A stretch of 14,810 bases of DNA from NCBI GenBank assembly GCA_036782915.1, contig DAIPYE010000070.1:1-14810 (forward strand). The letters run 5' to 3'. Under the pieces are notes generated by a model. It did not search any database, was not told where the DNA came from, and saw only the letters and a list, made by a program, of their open reading frames with translations. Positions within the stretch are counted from its first letter, which is position 1; each line of letters begins with the position of its first letter. The DNA is from JAEUSI01 sp036782915. Its GTDB lineage: Bacteria > Bacteroidota > Ignavibacteria > Tepidaquicellales > Tepidaquicellaceae. This document shows positions 7,798 through 14,810 of the stretch, piece by piece. The translations under genes were made by a program, and so were the position numbers.

Positions 7798-8424
7798 ATG
7801 ACAATAATAAAAAAATATTCAGCAGTAATTCTCCTTTTCATCTGTACCAGCATTAATGCTCAGGATTCACAGGAAATAATTCAGAAGGTTCAGTCAACAT
7901 ATGAAAATATAAATGATGCAAAAGCTGTATTTACCCAGACTGTGAAAAGCTCCGGAGGAAAAGCCAATTCATCTTCAGGAACGATTTATATAAAAAAAAC
8001 CAATATGTACAGGATCGAAGCAGGCAGCCAGATAATCATTACTGATGGTCAGACTTCATGGTCATATTCATCCAAAAAAAAGCAGGTGATTGTGGATAAC
8101 TATAAGGATGACGGAAATACATTTTCTCCCAATAAATTTCTTTTCAACTATCCTGAAAATTTTTATTCTGATCTCGAAGGAGAGGAAAATGTAGGCGGAG
8201 TGGATTGTTTTGTAATAAAGCTTTCTCCAAGAAGCGGCGGGTCTTTGAAATCAGCTAAAATCTGGATTTATAAAAAAGATTTTTTTATAAGGAAAGTTAA
8301 TATTGTTACATCTGAATCATCAAGTACTTATTCATTAAAAGACATTACGCTGGATTCGGGAATGAATTCATCAAAATTCAGTTTTTCACCTCCTCAGGGT
8401 GTAGAAGTAATAGATTTAAGATAA
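7798..8424 (+). CDS. lolA: Outer-membrane lipoprotein carrier protein LolA
   Basis: Periplasmic chaperone that takes lipoproteins released by the LolCDE ABC transporter and carries them to the outer membrane. 208 residues: signal peptide about 1-21 (VILLFICTSINAQ), then the LolA fold. Visible marks are VQSTYENINDAKAVFTQTVK (31-50), the usual start with its F-Q strand, and GTIYIKKTNMYRIE (61-74). ITDGQTSWSY (81-90) follows, then IWIYKKDFFIRKV (155-167) and the closing FSPPQGVEVIDLR (196-208), a strong LolA signature. Size matches the family. Bacteroidota usually lack a classical LolB, so the acceptor is unknown. It begins 139 bp after the second DUF3108 gene, so it may have its own promoter or be the last gene of the ctpA unit. 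It is followed by a strong terminator at 8455-8496. Confidence 0.92.
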   Translation: MTIIKKYSAVILLFICTSINAQDSQEIIQKVQSTYENINDAKAVFTQTVKSSGGKANSSSGTIYIKKTNMYRIEAGSQIIITDGQTSWSYSSKKKQVIVDNYKDDGNTFSPNKFLFNYPENFYSDLEGEENVGGVDCFVIKLSPRSGGSLKSAKIWIYKKDFFIRKVNIVTSESSSTYSLKDITLDSGMNSSKFSFSPPQGVEVIDLR

Positions 8425-8454
8425 AATTAATTTAATTTTAAAACAAAGAAATTT

Positions 8455-8496
8455 AAGTTAAGCTTATTATTTTTAAATTTGCTTAACTTTTTTTTT
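8455..8496 (+). terminator. Intrinsic terminator after lolA
   Basis: Perfect 9-bp stem AAGTTAAGC (8455-8463) and GCTTAACTT (8481-8489), 17-nt loop, followed by seven more T (8490-8496). It lies 30 bp after the lolA stop on the plus strand. It ends only 20 bp before the TTG start of the next gene. Confidence 0.85.
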
Positions 8497-8516
8497 AAAT
8501 ACTGCCGGGATTATTA

Positions 8517-9557
8517 TTGAATAATAAGATCAAAAAAATTCTTAAAGCTGTCTTCCTTTTTTCGCTGACATTTTTCTTTCTTTATCTTGCATTCAGAGGA
8601 AATGATTTTAATGAATTATTTCTTGTGCTCAAAAATGCAAATTATTTTTATGCATTTGCAGGGGCATTTACAGGAATTATTATTGGCGGTTTGATCAGAG
8701 CTTTCAGATGGAGATATTTTCTTGATCCTTTAAAAGAAAATATTGGTATGAATATTTTGTTTTCGTCTATGATGATCGGATATATGATGAACAGTATTAT
8801 ACCGAGAAGCGGTGAAATTTACAGACCGGTTTTGCTGGCTAATAAAGAAAAGATCTCAAAAGCTTCAGCATTCGGTACTATTCTGGCTGAAAGAGTCTTT
8901 GATATGCTTTCCTTGCTGATCTCATTTGGAATTTGTCTGATCTATTTTAAAAAAGAACTTTCTTCTACTTTTGAACAGTATAATCTGGAAATTATCTCTC
9001 TTTATACATCTATAATTGTGCTTGCTTTTGTGATACTGCTTTTCATTATCATTTTTAATCTGGAAAAGTCGGAAATCATTATTGAAAAAATTACAAAGAA
9101 AATTCTTCCTGAGAAACTGCATCTGAAAGTTCATAACATGTTCATTTCTCTGATAAACGGATTCTTGTTTATCCGTTATCCGAAATATTATTTGCAGATA
9201 TTTGTTCTATCAATACTTCTCTGGTTTTCCTATGTATACTCGACTTATCTGACGCTAGCTGCATTTAATATAAATATGAATTTATTCGATGCTAATCTTC
9301 TTCTCACAATGATAACTTTTGCTTTGACCATTCCATTACCGGCAAATTCAGCAGGTATTTATCATTTATTTGCAACTGCAACTCTTGTAAATATTTTTGG
9401 AGTAAATAAAGAAGCAGCATTTGGATTTGCAACTGTCAGTCATCTGCTCGGTCTTCTCGGTTTAGTAATTATTGGGTCTTACTATTTTATAAGGCAAAAT
9501 CTGAATATCAAAAAAGCGAAACAGCTTGAAGAAACCGGGATAAAAACTGAACAATAA
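8517..9557 (+). CDS. Flippase-like integral membrane protein (LPG synthase TM / YbhN family)
   Basis: Inner-membrane protein of the lysylphosphatidylglycerol-synthase transmembrane family (UPF0104 / AglD-like). Family members are proposed to flip or otherwise handle lipid-linked substrates; the substrate here is unknown. 346 residues with about eight hydrophobic segments (roughly 10-27, 43-62, 80-95, 118-143, 161-181, 226-250, 258-275, 300-325). Conserved motifs are RAFRWRYFL (61-69), IIPRSGEIYRP (94-104), ERVFDML (125-131) and PLPANSAGIYH (273-283). There is no aminoacyl-transferase domain, so it is not a full MprF. The start is TTG at 8517: a TAA lies at 8496 in frame, no ATG lies between, and the next Met is residue 78, inside the membrane domain. 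It converges with dedA, with only 4 bp between stops. Confidence 0.87.
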   Translation: MNNKIKKILKAVFLFSLTFFFLYLAFRGNDFNELFLVLKNANYFYAFAGAFTGIIIGGLIRAFRWRYFLDPLKENIGMNILFSSMMIGYMMNSIIPRSGEIYRPVLLANKEKISKASAFGTILAERVFDMLSLLISFGICLIYFKKELSSTFEQYNLEIISLYTSIIVLAFVILLFIIIFNLEKSEIIIEKITKKILPEKLHLKVHNMFISLINGFLFIRYPKYYLQIFVLSILLWFSYVYSTYLTLAAFNINMNLFDANLLLTMITFALTIPLPANSAGIYHLFATATLVNIFGVNKEAAFGFATVSHLLGLLGLVIIGSYYFIRQNLNIKKAKQLEETGIKTEQ

Positions 9558-9561
9558 TTTT

Positions 9562-10203
9562 TTAATTCTCATTTTCTGGTTTTAATTTATTTTCTTTTCT
9601 TGCTTTAATATATCCGAATACAATTGGCATTACTGATAAAATAATTACCCCAATTATCACATACTCAAAATTCTTTTTTACAAAAGGAATGTTGCCGAAG
9701 AAATATCCGAGAAGTGTCATGGACATTACCCAAAGAATTCCTCCGAAAATATTGAAAGTTACAAATTTTTTATAATTCATATTGCCAATTCCTGCAACAA
9801 TAGGTGCAAAGGTTCGGGCAAAAGGGACAAATCTTGCATAGATTATTGCCCTTCCTCCGTATTTCTCATAAAATTCACTGGCTTTAATTAGATGATCTTT
9901 CTTGAAAAACATGGAATTTTCCCTTTTGAAAAGTTTAGGTCCGGTTTTATTTCCAAATAAATATCCTATTTGGTCTCCAACAATAGCTGCAATTATAAGA
10001 CTGATATTAAGCACTGTGATGTCGAAAATACCTTGAGCTGAAAGCAGACCGGCAGTTATTAATAATGAATCTCCCGGAAGAAAGAATCCAACAAGTAATC
10101 CGGTCTCGGCAAATATAATAATTATAAGTACTGTTAATCCGCCCCATTTTATTAATTCTTCTAAATTACCAAGTTTACTAAAAAAATCCGTTATTAAATC
10201 CAT
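9562..10203 (-). CDS. dedA: DedA-family membrane protein
   Basis: Small polytopic inner-membrane protein of the DedA (SNARE-associated/VTT) family. Members act in membrane homeostasis, and some are undecaprenyl-phosphate translocases that recycle the carrier for cell-wall synthesis. 213 residues, normal length. Signature FAETGLLVGFFLPGDSLL (31-48) contains Glu33 and Asp45. GDQIGYLFGNKTGPKLF (76-92) follows, then YARFVPFARTFAPIVAGIGN (122-141) with Arg124 and Arg130. These four residues sit exactly six positions before the E39, D51, R130 and R136 found essential in E. coli YqjA, so all key residues are kept. Hydrophobic helices follow at about 148-170 and 180-198, with a basic C-terminus. ATG start at 10203. 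It converges with the flippase-like gene and diverges from the ABC ATPase gene. Which DedA subgroup it belongs to, and its true lipid substrate, are not decidable here. Confidence 0.92.
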   Translation of the reverse strand: MDLITDFFSKLGNLEELIKWGGLTVLIIIIFAETGLLVGFFLPGDSLLITAGLLSAQGIFDITVLNISLIIAAIVGDQIGYLFGNKTGPKLFKRENSMFFKKDHLIKASEFYEKYGGRAIIYARFVPFARTFAPIVAGIGNMNYKKFVTFNIFGGILWVMSMTLLGYFFGNIPFVKKNFEYVIIGVIILSVMPIVFGYIKARKENKLKPENEN

Positions 10204-10297
10204 TTATTATTTTTGATTAAGGTAAAGTGTAATTTAATGATATTTAAGCAAACATTTGAGTTAAAAACTTGTCACTTTTTAAAATTCTCAGTTTTTT
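10204..10297. other. Spacer between dedA start and repeat copy B
   Basis: AT-rich stretch with no reading frame or RNA gene visible; presumably holds the dedA promoter on the minus strand. The whole divergent region runs to 10609, and its only recognisable content is the inverted-repeat element. Confidence 0.45.
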
Positions 10298-10475
10298 AAT
10301 TTACTTAAGTCGACTGTTTTAAAAATAAGATCAAAAGAATTACCTCTAATTGCACGAATTAACACGAATTTAATTGAATATTTATTAATACAACCTCTTA
10401 TTAAAATTCGAGAAAATTTGTGTAATTTGCGGAAATATAAATTTAAAATGTTTTTAACGGTCAACTTAAGTAATT
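10298..10475. repeat. Inverted-repeat element, copy B (MITE-like)
   Basis: A segment of about 178 bp with ends that match copy A: left AATTTACTTAAGTCGACTG (10298-10316), right CGGTCAACTTAAGTAATTT (10458-10476). Sixteen of these 19 positions pair. Inside is a long imperfect palindrome: 10343-10371 pairs with 10404-10432 over 29 positions with about 22 Watson-Crick pairs. It includes the half-repeated word CACGAATT (AATTGCACGAATTAACACGA). From memory, words of this kind recur between genes in several bacterial phyla; I could not check this. The interior is unrelated in sequence to that of copy A, though both interiors are palindromic. No coding capacity. The ATG of the ABC ATPase lies 139 bases past the shared right-end 13-mer. 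Confidence 0.65.
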
Positions 10476-10609
10476 TAAATTGATTTTATATTTATATTGA
10501 AACTGATTTAAGCATGTAGCTGTATGTATCATAAAAGTATATTGATTGTTTTTACATCTTCAATAAATTATATTTACACACTTTAAAATTCATAACAATA
10601 ATAAAATTT

Positions 10610-11605
10610 ATGTCTGACGTACTTCTTGAGGTTAACGGATTAAAGAAATATTTTCCGATAAAGACAGGTTTGTTCTCAAAAACGGTTGGCAATGTGAAAG
10701 CCGTTGATAATGTGACTTTTAAGATCAAAAAAGGTGAAACTTTAGGACTGGTTGGTGAATCCGGTTGCGGTAAAACGACAGTTGGAAGAGCAATATTGCG
10801 TTTAATCGAACCAACTGCCGGTGAAGTTTTTTTTGAGGGGAAAAATATTACTGCAATGTCAAATAAAGATCTTAAACAAATAAGGAAACAAATGCAGATC
10901 ATTTTTCAGGATCCTTACTCTTCATTAAATCCCAGAATTACTGTCGGGGGAATGCTGAATGAAATTTTAAAATTTCATGAAATTGCCGAAGGTGAAGCTG
11001 CTGAAAAAAGAGTAGAACAGTTACTTGAAACTGTAGGTTTAAGAAAAATTTATGCAAGAAGATATCCTCATGAATTTTCCGGAGGTCAAAGGCAGAGAAT
11101 TGGAATTGCCAGAGCATTATCTGTAGAGCCTAAATTTATTGTTTGTGATGAACCTGTTTCTGCGCTTGATGTTTCTATTCAGTCTCAGATCATTAATCTT
11201 CTTCAGGATCTTCAGAAAGATTTTGGCATAACATACTTATTTATTTCACATGATCTTTCCGTTGTAGAGCATATTTCAGACAGGGTTTGTGTAATGTATC
11301 TCGGTCAACTTGTTGAAGTAGCCAACAGTAAAGAATTGTATAAAAACCCGAAACATCCATATACTCAGGCATTATTATCTGCTGTACCGGTTCCTGATCC
11401 GAAGAATAAATCGAAAAGAATTATTCTTACCGGAGATGTTCCGTCACCGGCAAATGTTCCGACAGGCTGTTATTTTCATCCGAGATGTCCGAAAGTTTTT
11501 GCGGATTGTTCGACTATTCATCCAGAACTTAATACTAATTCTGAACATCAGCAGAGTTGTCTTCTTTACCCGGAAAGTTATCCGAAGAATATTAAAGCTG
11601 CATAA
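10610..11605 (+). CDS. oppF: Oligopeptide/dipeptide ABC transporter ATP-binding protein (OppF/DppF-like)
   Basis: Cytoplasmic ATPase subunit of a peptide-type (Opp/Dpp) ABC importer, binding ATP to drive uptake through partner permeases. 331 residues, full length. Features: Walker A GESGCGKTT (49-57), Q-loop Gln100 in IIFQDPYSSLNPR, signature FSGGQRQR (156-163), Walker B FIVCDE (176-181), D-loop SALD, and switch His214 in ISHD. The C-terminal oligopeptide-transporter domain begins at KNPKHPYTQALLSA (245-258), the usual peptide-ABC mark, and includes the cysteine set C287-X5-C293-X6-C300-X16-C317. Similar cysteines hold an iron-sulfur cluster in some Dpp ATPases. No permease, binding protein or second ATPase lies in the window, so its partners must be elsewhere. 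ATG 10610 precedes the conserved LLEVNGLKKYF opening. Monocistronic, with a terminator at 11677-11708. OppF versus DppF cannot be separated by sequence reading alone. Confidence 0.93.
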   Translation: MSDVLLEVNGLKKYFPIKTGLFSKTVGNVKAVDNVTFKIKKGETLGLVGESGCGKTTVGRAILRLIEPTAGEVFFEGKNITAMSNKDLKQIRKQMQIIFQDPYSSLNPRITVGGMLNEILKFHEIAEGEAAEKRVEQLLETVGLRKIYARRYPHEFSGGQRQRIGIARALSVEPKFIVCDEPVSALDVSIQSQIINLLQDLQKDFGITYLFISHDLSVVEHISDRVCVMYLGQLVEVANSKELYKNPKHPYTQALLSAVPVPDPKNKSKRIILTGDVPSPANVPTGCYFHPRCPKVFADCSTIHPELNTNSEHQQSCLLYPESYPKNIKAA

Positions 11606-11676
11606 TTCAACAGCAAGCTTATTTTCGCATTTAAATGCTATTCCTGTTATAATTCGATTAAAGTTGAAATTATCTG

Positions 11677-11708
11677 AAAGAGGTTAAAATTCTTAACCTC
11701 TTTTTTTT
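11677..11708 (+). terminator. Intrinsic terminator after the ABC ATPase gene
   Basis: Perfect 11-bp stem AAAGAGGTTAA (11677-11687) and TTAACCTCTTT (11693-11703) with a 5-nt loop, followed by T to 11708. It lies 71 bp past the stop codon. The clearest terminator in the window. Confidence 0.92.
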
Positions 11709-11832
11709 ATTTCCGAATTTAATTTTATTTTTTCTAAAAAGATTCAATAGATGGATGATTTTGAAACTAAATTGATACAACTGACAGTTAAATTCAACGT
11801 AATGTTAATTCATAAAAGATCTCACATTTCGA

Positions 11833-14397
11833 ATGATTAAAAAAATATTTACGATATTCTTCTTTATTTTCCTGAATAATTTTGTTTACTCACAAAATCC
11901 GGCTGATTCCTTAAAAGGATCCGATACTGTTTACACAGCAATTACCGGTATTATTAAAACGGAAAAAGACTCAGTTTTATCCGGAATTCAGATCATCATT
12001 AAAAATGAGAGGAATAATTATTCAGTAAAATCAGACATTTCAGGAAAATATTTTATCAAAACAGAACCCGGTAAATATATAATCACAGTTAATCATCCCG
12101 GTTTTAATAGTTATGAATTCAAAAATGTAAACATAAATAAAGATGAAATAAAAACACTTGATATAATATTAATTGAAAAAATTGTCAGTACTGATGAGAT
12201 TGAAGTGGAAGGTACTTTCAGACAAAGACAGGATGATCTGAGAACAAGTGTGTATAATTTAAACCCGCAGGAAGTAAAAGCGCTTCCGGGAGCAGTGGAA
12301 GATGTTTTGCGGTCACTTCAGTCTTTGCCCGGTGTATCGTCTCCGAATGATTTTACTTCCCAGCTTGTAATCCGCGGATCAGGTCCGGATCAGAATTTAA
12401 TAATAATGGATGATGTGGAAATATTCAATCCGTACAGACTTTACGGACTTGTAAGTATGTTTAATCCTGAAACGCTCAGTGATATAACTCTTATTACCGG
12501 AGGCTTTCCCGCAAAATACGGAGACCGATTATCTGCAGTGCTTGATGTTACGAATAAAGAAGGGGACAGAGTAAATTCATTGAACGGAATTATTAACACA
12601 AGTATTGCAAATGCCAATGTTATCTTTAACGGGAAAAATCCTTTTAACATACCCGGAGCGTGGCTTGTGTCAAGCAGAAGAACTTACTATGATTTGATCG
12701 TCGGACCATTTGCGAGGAGAGCAAAATTAATTACTGATGATTCATCATTTCCTTCTTTCAGAGATCTGCAGTTCAAATTAGTTACCGGTCCGTTTAATAA
12801 GAGCAGTATAATTTTAAACGGAGTTTTTTCAAATGACGGAGTCGACATTATTCCCGGATCCGGAAATGAAAGTCCTGACAGCATTGCTGTAACTGATGTT
12901 ACAAAGAATGATATGCTGGCTCTTGCCTGGCTTTATAATCCGAATAAGAATTTCATTTCCAGAACAACTGCCTCATGGTACCGTAACAGCGGCGACAATG
13001 ATTTTAACAGCGAGTTACTCGATCCGCTTATTGACGGTGAAAGTTATACTCCTGCGCAGAGAGACAGTCTCAGATTAATCGGCGCAATACTTGGATTGCA
13101 GTTCGATTCAAAATATACATTCAGAAAATATTCAATAGGAAATAAATCAATTGTAAATAACAAGAACTCTCAGCAGGAATTCGGCGGCGGTCTGGATATT
13201 GTAAGAACTGATCTCAGCTATAATCTGAAAGTGGATGACAATCTCCGGGCTTTCATTAATAATTTTCCGGCATCTTCTGCATTTAATGATAATTTCTATC
13301 TGGAAGGAGAAGATAATTACAGAGCTTATTTGTATGGTCAGAGCATGTTCAAAGTAACCAACAGATTTTTTGTGCAGCCTTCTCTGAGATTTGATTATTT
13401 CCAGATAATTAATACACCTTATCTTGCTCCGAGAATAAATATAGGTTATGCAGTCGATCCGCTTACTACAATTCGCTCATCGGTTGGAGTATATTATCAG
13501 TCACCCGGACTGGAAAAATTAGTTGACGGCAGAACTTTTTATGATCTCAGAGGCGCAAATGAAACCGGTCTGAAAGCGGAACAGGCGATACATTTCATAG
13601 CCGGTATAGACAGATGGATCGACAATCAGTGGCTTGCAAAAGTGGAAGGATATTATAAAAAGTTTAATGATCTGATCGAGCAGCAAGAACTCATCGGCTA
13701 CAGATATGAATATACATTAAAGGATCCTTCCATAAGGTTGCCTGAATATATAAAAGATTCTGAGAACTGGATAAGATCTGATGAAAAACTTCCTTTTGAT
13801 TCTCTAACAACAATTCCGGTAAATGCCGGAAGCGGAAATGCATACGGATTTGAGATCAGTCTTGAAAGAAAATATACATCTTCGAGAACAAAGCTTTACG
13901 GATGGATAAATTATTCTTTATCTTTTTCCAACAGAAATAAATACGGAGTTACATATCCATACAGATTTGATCAGAGAAATGTAGCAAATATTGTTTTGAA
14001 TTACAGAGCCAACAACTGGCTTGAACTGGGGGCAAGATGGTCTTATGCTTCAAATTTTCCATTTACTCCTCCTGTCGGAATTACTCCGAGACTTGTCAAT
14101 GATTCGATTGCAGTAAATCCGATCACAGGGGATGTGATTTTTAATCTGGATTACGACGGCACTGAAAATCTGTATAGTGAAACAAGACCGGCGTATCACA
14201 GATTGGACATAAGAGCGACTGCTTATACAAATTTCTGGTCTGCAAACTGGGCTTTTTATATTGATGTAATAAATGCGTATAACAGAAAAAATGTACTCGG
14301 CTATGATTATTCACTTGATGAGAATTTAATTTTAAGAAGAAGGACAATTGGAATGTTTCCAATCTTACCAACTATTGGTGTGAATGTGAAATTCTGA
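11833..14397 (+). CDS. TonB-dependent receptor with carboxypeptidase-regulatory-like domain
   Basis: Outer-membrane TonB-dependent transporter; ligand unknown. 854 residues, complete. Signal peptide about 1-20 (FTIFFFIFLNNFVYSQ). A carboxypeptidase-D regulatory-like beta-sandwich lies at about 35-115 (TGIIKTEKDSVLSGIQIIIK, SDISGKYFIKTEPGKY, VNHPGFNSYEF), an N-terminal add-on typical of Bacteroidota-type receptors. The plug domain is at about 140-245 (LPGAVEDVLRSLQSLPGV, LVIRGSGPDQNLIIMDDVEI, GFPAKYGDRLSAVLDV). The 22-strand-type barrel runs from about 250 to the C-terminal strand GVNVKF with terminal Phe. The linker IVSTDEIEVEGTF may hold the TonB-interacting stretch. ATG 11833 sits directly before the signal peptide. 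No SusD-like partner gene follows, so it is not a typical SusCD polysaccharide locus. It lies downstream of a strong terminator, so it probably has its own promoter in 11709-11832. It differs in architecture and sequence from the truncated receptor at the left edge. Confidence 0.93.
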   Translation: MIKKIFTIFFFIFLNNFVYSQNPADSLKGSDTVYTAITGIIKTEKDSVLSGIQIIIKNERNNYSVKSDISGKYFIKTEPGKYIITVNHPGFNSYEFKNVNINKDEIKTLDIILIEKIVSTDEIEVEGTFRQRQDDLRTSVYNLNPQEVKALPGAVEDVLRSLQSLPGVSSPNDFTSQLVIRGSGPDQNLIIMDDVEIFNPYRLYGLVSMFNPETLSDITLITGGFPAKYGDRLSAVLDVTNKEGDRVNSLNGIINTSIANANVIFNGKNPFNIPGAWLVSSRRTYYDLIVGPFARRAKLITDDSSFPSFRDLQFKLVTGPFNKSSIILNGVFSNDGVDIIPGSGNESPDSIAVTDVTKNDMLALAWLYNPNKNFISRTTASWYRNSGDNDFNSELLDPLIDGESYTPAQRDSLRLIGAILGLQFDSKYTFRKYSIGNKSIVNNKNSQQEFGGGLDIVRTDLSYNLKVDDNLRAFINNFPASSAFNDNFYLEGEDNYRAYLYGQSMFKVTNRFFVQPSLRFDYFQIINTPYLAPRINIGYAVDPLTTIRSSVGVYYQSPGLEKLVDGRTFYDLRGANETGLKAEQAIHFIAGIDRWIDNQWLAKVEGYYKKFNDLIEQQELIGYRYEYTLKDPSIRLPEYIKDSENWIRSDEKLPFDSLTTIPVNAGSGNAYGFEISLERKYTSSRTKLYGWINYSLSFSNRNKYGVTYPYRFDQRNVANIVLNYRANNWLELGARWSYASNFPFTPPVGITPRLVNDSIAVNPITGDVIFNLDYDGTENLYSETRPAYHRLDIRATAYTNFWSANWAFYIDVINAYNRKNVLGYDYSLDENLILRRRTIGMFPILPTIGVNVKF

Positions 14398-14632
14398 ATT
14401 CAGATTATATAACATAAACTTTGTCAATATTTCCGAATCCGCTCCCGGTGTTTAGTGTGTTTAGTACTTTTCAGAACCTGCGTCTCCAACGGTGGCTTTA
14501 AATTTAATGCACATGTCTTTCCTTTATTTTATAAAGTTCATTTTTTCCATGAAAATAACTCGTGCTAACTCTTCAAGCAAGTGAGTCTTTTGATAATTTA
14601 TCGACTACTTCATGTATTGAAAATATTTTGAG
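14398..14632. other. Gene-poor stretch after the receptor gene
   Basis: No terminator hairpin, RNA gene or convincing reading frame was found. Only frames of under 20 codons occur, for example ATG at 14550 giving 11 residues. A short direct repeat, TGTTTAGTGTGTTTAGT, lies near 14449-14465. The stretch may be decayed sequence or a spacer. Confidence 0.4.
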
Positions 14633-14810
14633 ATGTTTGTGAAATCAATTGAGAGTATAATTAATGATAATGATAAATATTTGATTGTATATTATGATAA
14701 AACGAAGTGCATTTTTTGTCCGACAAAATCTTTTGATACTTATGCATGTAGCATAGTAAGTTCTATGAAGTCAATTGTAAGTTCTATGAAGTCAATTGTA
14801 AGTTCTATGA
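14633..14810 (+). CDS. Possible start of an unknown gene with 7-residue repeats (runs off the window)
   Basis: A frame opens at ATG 14633 and stays open through 59 codons to the window edge; an in-frame TGA lies at 14618. I do not recognise the product. The first 39 residues begin MFVKSIESIINDNDKYL and include KCIFCPTKS, with a C-x-x-C pair. The frame then enters a tandem repeat of the heptad VSSMKSI, present as two full copies plus a part. The DNA repeat unit is 21 bp, a multiple of three, so the frame is kept. There is no strong ribosome-binding site (TTTTGAG lies just before the ATG), which is normal for this genome. Too short for any family claim. It could equally be non-coding DNA with a chance open frame. 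Confidence 0.35.
   Translation, partial: MFVKSIESIINDNDKYLIVYYDKTKCIFCPTKSFDTYACSIVSSMKSIVSSMKSIVSSM
14756..14810. repeat. 21-bp tandem repeat, continues beyond the window
   Basis: A unit of 21 bp beginning GTAAGTTCTATGA and ending AGTCAATT occurs perfectly at 14756-14776 and 14777-14797, with 13 bases of a third copy at 14798-14810, where the window stops. The copies are identical, which suggests recent expansion. All lie in one open reading frame on the plus strand. Confidence 0.9.

Noticed and set aside
11781..11809. CTGACA - 17 bp - GTTAAT before the second receptor gene as a sigma-70-like promoter
   Set aside because: Poor -10 match, and the likely host group uses a different promoter consensus.
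14475..14525. Minus-strand mini-frame MCIKFKATVGDAGSEKY ending near 14475
   Set aside because: Only 17 codons, no recognisable family and no ribosome-binding site. It could be a remnant but cannot be supported.
14714..14728. Palindrome TTTTGTC-C-GACAAAA, a possible operator
   Set aside because: It lies inside the open frame at the right edge, not before a start, and is short.

Overview
The window is AT-rich chromosomal DNA from a Gram-negative bacterium with an outer membrane, most likely of the Bacteroidota/Ignavibacteriota group. This placement is inferred from gene content: two TonB-dependent receptors (one with an N-terminal carboxypeptidase-regulatory-like domain), a PorV/PorQ-type barrel protein, an S41 C-terminal processing protease, LolA, signal peptides ending in a typical '..YSQ' or '..NAQ', and few clear Shine-Dalgarno sequences. 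No phage, plasmid, CRISPR, rRNA or tRNA genes were seen.

Layout. (1) 2-1831: 3' part of a TonB-dependent receptor gene cut by the window edge. It converges with iaaA (isoaspartyl peptidase/asparaginase, minus strand, 1840-2781). (2) An intrinsic terminator at 2829-2862 separates iaaA from a PorV/PorQ-family barrel gene (2888-3916, minus). (3) A long divergent intergenic region (3917-4440) carries an inverted-repeat element, copy A. (4) A plus-strand run follows: ctpA-like protease, two tandem DUF3108 paralogues and lolA, closed by a strong terminator at 8455-8496. (5) A flippase-like multispanning membrane protein gene (8517-9557) starts at TTG just after that terminator and converges with a DedA-family gene (9562-10203, minus). 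(6) A second divergent intergenic region (10204-10609) carries copy B of the element. (7) An orphan oligopeptide ABC transporter ATPase (oppF/dppF-like) ends at a textbook terminator (11677-11708). (8) A full-length TonB-dependent receptor (11833-14397). (9) A gene-poor tail that ends in a 21-bp tandem repeat lying in an open reading frame that runs off the window.

Most genes serve the cell envelope: outer-membrane uptake (two receptors), a barrel protein, periplasmic proteolysis (CtpA), lipoprotein traffic (LolA), two secreted DUF3108 proteins, and two inner-membrane proteins of families linked to lipid-carrier movement (LPG-synthase-TM type and DedA).

The least ordinary signals are the two related elements with shared ends (TTACTTAAGTTGACC-type) but unrelated inner palindromes, both placed between divergent genes, and the in-frame 7-residue tandem repeat at the right edge. 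I did not find convincing evidence of a large new system; most of the window is ordinary core genome.
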